Source of the DNA: Alistipes sp.
GTDB lineage: Bacteria > Bacteroidota > Bacteroidia > Bacteroidales > Rikenellaceae
NCBI GenBank assembly: GCA_017379015.1
Contig: JAFNXN010000003.1
Span: 1 to 32,699, forward strand
Reading direction: 5' to 3'
Length of the DNA: 32,699 bases
Part shown: positions 30,583-32,699 of the stretch, in pieces
Numbering within the stretch: the first letter of the stretch is position 1
How the letters are laid out: each line of letters opens with the position of its first letter
The notes under the pieces: model-generated
Seen by the model: the letters and a program-made list of their open reading frames with translations, nothing else
Database searches by the model: none
Told to the model about the DNA's origin: nothing
Position numbers and translations under genes: made by a program

Positions 30583-30608
30583 TGTAACGATTAACGAAAA
30601 GATATTGA

Positions 30609-32699
30609 ATGGAGAATAATAAGAAGATAAGGCTAATACAGGTTGCTAAGGAGTTTAAGGTGGGCTTTAATACGCTTGCCGACTATCTCCAGCGCAAGGG
30701 CTTGCAGAGCGACTGCTCGCCCTCGTCACCTGTGTCAGCAGAGGTATATGAGGCATTAGTAAAGGAGTTTGGTGGTAATCGTCAGTCGGGTGGCGAGCGC
30801 GATGCAGTGCGTGAGCGTATCCAGCAGAAGGGCACAGTGAGCCTCTCGCAGCAGAGCAAGAAGGATGAGGAGGAAGAAGAGGAGGTTATCATCAAGAGTA
30901 ATATGATCAGCGTCAAGGATGAGGTGCGCGGACCTAAGATCTTGGGTAAGATAGACCTTAACCCTAAGAAGAGCGAGCCTGCAAAGGTAGAGCCTAAGCC
31001 CGAGCCAGTGGCTGTTGCTGAGCCTGAGAAGGTTGTCGAGCCAGTTAAGGTTGCTGAGCCAGAGCCAAAGGTCGAGAAGCAGCCTGAGGTGGTAGCACCA
31101 AAGGTTGAGGAGGCACCTAAGCAGGAGGCAGAGGTGGTTGAGCCTAAGCGCGACAGCGTATTCCGTCCCGACGTAGCGCAGCTCGATGGTCCTAAGATCC
31201 TCGGCACGATGGATGTTTCTAACATGGTTCCTGGTGGCAAGCATAAGCGTAAGCGTCTCGAGAAGGAGAAGGTGAACGTAGCCAAGGAGGGCAAGAACGT
31301 TATGAAGCAGGAGAAGGGCGACAAGAAGGGTGGCAATAACAACAACGCTCAGCGTCAGCAGCAGGCGGGACAGCCACAGCAGCCTAACAACAAGAAGAAT
31401 AAGAAGCAGAAGCAGCAGCCAAAGCCTGTGGTACGCCCAGAGGTGTCGGACGAGGAGGTATCAAAGCAGATTAAGGATACCTTGGCACGTCTTACCGCTA
31501 AGGGTACTAAGTCGAAGGGTGCTAAGTATCGTAAGGAGAAGCGTGATGAGGTTCGTGAGCGCATGAACGAGGAGATCGAGCGCGAGGAGATGGAGCGCAG
31601 CGTGCTCAAGGTGACAGAGTTTGTTACCGTGAGTGAGCTGGCTACCATGATGAACGTATCGCCAATGGAGGTTATCTCGGCATGTATGAATCTCGGCCTT
31701 ATGGTATCTATCAACCAGCGTCTCGATGCTGAGGCATTGGTGGTTGTTGCCGAGGAGTTTGGCTTCACCGTAGAGTTTGTGTCGGTGGAGATTCAGGAGG
31801 CTATCGAGACAGATGCCGATAGCGACGACGATCTCACGCCACGTCCTCCAGTAGTTACCGTTATGGGTCACGTAGACCACGGTAAGACATCGCTTCTTGA
31901 TAATATCCGTAAGACCAACGTTACGGCAGGTGAGGCGGGTGGTATCACCCAGCACATCGGTGCCTACTCTGTTGAGCTTAACGGTCAGAAGATCACCTTC
32001 CTTGATACCCCTGGTCACGAGGCATTTACTGCGATGCGTGCCCGTGGTGCTAAGATGACCGACGTAGCTATCATCATCGTGGCTGCCGACGACTCGGTGA
32101 TGCCTCAGACCGTTGAGGCTATCAACCACGCCTCAGCAGCAGGTGTACCTATGGTGTTTGCTATCAACAAGATGGATAAGCCACAGGCTAATGCTGACCG
32201 CATCCGTGAGCAGCTCTCGCAGATGAACATCCTCGTTGAGGATTGGGGCGGTAAGTACCAGTGCCAGGAGGTGTCTGCAAAGCAGGGTCTTAACCTCGAT
32301 AAGCTCCTTGAGAAGGTGCTTTTGGAGGCTGAGGTACTCGAGCTTAAGGCTAACCCTAACCGTAAGGCTACAGGTGCTGTCATCGAGTCAATGTTGGATA
32401 AGGGTCGTGGCTATGTAGCTACAATCATGGTACAGAATGGTACATTGCGCGTGGGTGATGTTCTTCTCTCTGGTACATACACAGGTCGCGTGAAGGCTAT
32501 GTTCGACGAAAATGGTCGCAAGGTTACCGAGGCTGGCCCATCAACACCTGTGCAGGTGCTTGGTCTTAACGGTGCGCCACAGGCGGGTGATACATTCAAT
32601 GTTATGGATGACGACCGCTCAGCACGTGAGATTGCAAACAAGCGTGAGCAGCTCCAGCGTATGCAGGGCATCATGACCCAGAAGCACGTGACACTCGAC
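30609..32699 (+). CDS. infB: Translation initiation factor IF-2, 3'-truncated
   Basis: 697 codons are open to the last base of the window, so the end lies outside. It starts [19 protein letters not shown] with an IF2 N-terminal domain (about 1-50), followed by a long charged linker rich in K, E, P, V and Q (about 75-290), an IF2_N-like segment (about 320-400), then the G domain: P-loop GHVDHGKT (420-427), DTPGHEAF (switch II), NKMD (520-523). Beyond it is the beta-barrel domain II. IF-2 loads initiator tRNA onto the 30S subunit using GTP. ATG 30609 is 26 bases after the nusA stop, consistent with the operon. Because the frame has no stop here it can be missed by ORF callers. Confidence 0.96.
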   Translation, partial: MENNKKIRLIQVAKEFKVGFNTLADYLQRKGLQSDCSPSSPVSAEVYEALVKEFGGNRQSGGERDAVRERIQQKGTVSLSQQSKKDEEEEEEVIIKSNMISVKDEVRGPKILGKIDLNPKKSEPAKVEPKPEPVAVAEPEKVVEPVKVAEPEPKVEKQPEVVAPKVEEAPKQEAEVVEPKRDSVFRPDVAQLDGPKILGTMDVSNMVPGGKHKRKRLEKEKVNVAKEGKNVMKQEKGDKKGGNNNNAQRQQQAGQPQQPNNKKNKKQKQQPKPVVRPEVSDEEVSKQIKDTLARLTAKGTKSKGAKYRKEKRDEVRERMNEEIEREEMERSVLKVTEFVTVSELATMMNVSPMEVISACMNLGLMVSINQRLDAEALVVVAEEFGFTVEFVSVEIQEAIETDADSDDDLTPRPPVVTVMGHVDHGKTSLLDNIRKTNVTAGEAGGITQHIGAYSVELNGQKITFLDTPGHEAFTAMRARGAKMTDVAIIIVAADDSVMPQTVEAINHASAAGVPMVFAINKMDKPQANADRIREQLSQMNILVEDWGGKYQCQEVSAKQGLNLDKLLEKVLLEAEVLELKANPNRKATGAVIESMLDKGRGYVATIMVQNGTLRVGDVLLSGTYTGRVKAMFDENGRKVTEAGPSTPVQVLGLNGAPQAGDTFNVMDDDRSAREIANKREQLQRMQGIMTQKHVTLD

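Noticed and set aside
30756-31345. Two long minus-strand reading frames (162 and 187 codons) inside infB
   Set aside because: Rich in Leu/Ser because they are the complement of the Lys/Glu-rich linker of IF-2; the plus-strand frame is continuous.

Overview
The window looks like a chromosomal segment of a Bacteroidales bacterium, probably Alistipes-like (Rikenellaceae). The evidence is a recurring Bacteroidota promoter pattern (TAnnTTTG about 19-20 bases after TTG/TTTG), starts without Shine-Dalgarno sites, a TonB receptor with a carboxypeptidase-regulatory N-terminal domain, fimbrillin-type lipoproteins (DUF6562-like), DUF3078, a rimP-nusA-infB operon and a fused glycogen synthase/phosphorylase. 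No tRNA, rRNA, CRISPR array, prophage or transposase was seen. The taxon is inferred, not established.

Layout. 1-1103: 3' part of NADP-type glutamate dehydrogenase, followed by 650 bases of non-coding DNA with a structured 3' element, a 122-base-period duplication and a REP-like half-element. 1753-2286: small secreted protein. 2366-5149 (minus): His-rich membrane protein followed by a TonB-dependent receptor, probably for a metal. 5239-6612: MATE exporter. 6840-11084: 1414-residue glycogen synthase (GT3) / alpha-glucan phosphorylase (GT35) fusion, followed by a second copy of the structured 3' element and REP-like repeats. 11489-15894 (minus): two related fimbrillin-like lipoproteins, the larger carrying a repeated beta-helix region, driven from a promoter about 275 bases upstream. 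16451-18967: OprO/P-type porin and a YeiH-type anion transporter with an acidic tail. 19027-21540: SLOG protein, YtxH pair, manganese exporter mntP and endonuclease IV. 21651-24672: DUF3078 protein, CtpA-type protease and a small anchored protein. 24772-26043: an unusual GTPase-like protein with a degenerate P-loop. 26210-27475: 11-mer-repeat small protein diverging from an AraC-type regulator. 27665-28480 (minus): panB. 28712-end: rimP, nusA and infB, the last running off the window.

How it fits together. Nitrogen assimilation (gdhA) and carbon storage (glycogen) genes share codon choice typical of high expression and, notably, the same 3' element of about 103 bases. Its outer stem differs at four base pairs between the copies and all four are compensated, while the flanks and the inner stem-loop are nearly constant. 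This is the strongest candidate for an undescribed element here. Other points of interest are the bifunctional glycogen enzyme, the pseudo-GTPase-like protein, the long structured leader of the fimbrillin operon, and two genes whose promoter boxes sit so close to the start codon that the mRNAs would be nearly leaderless.
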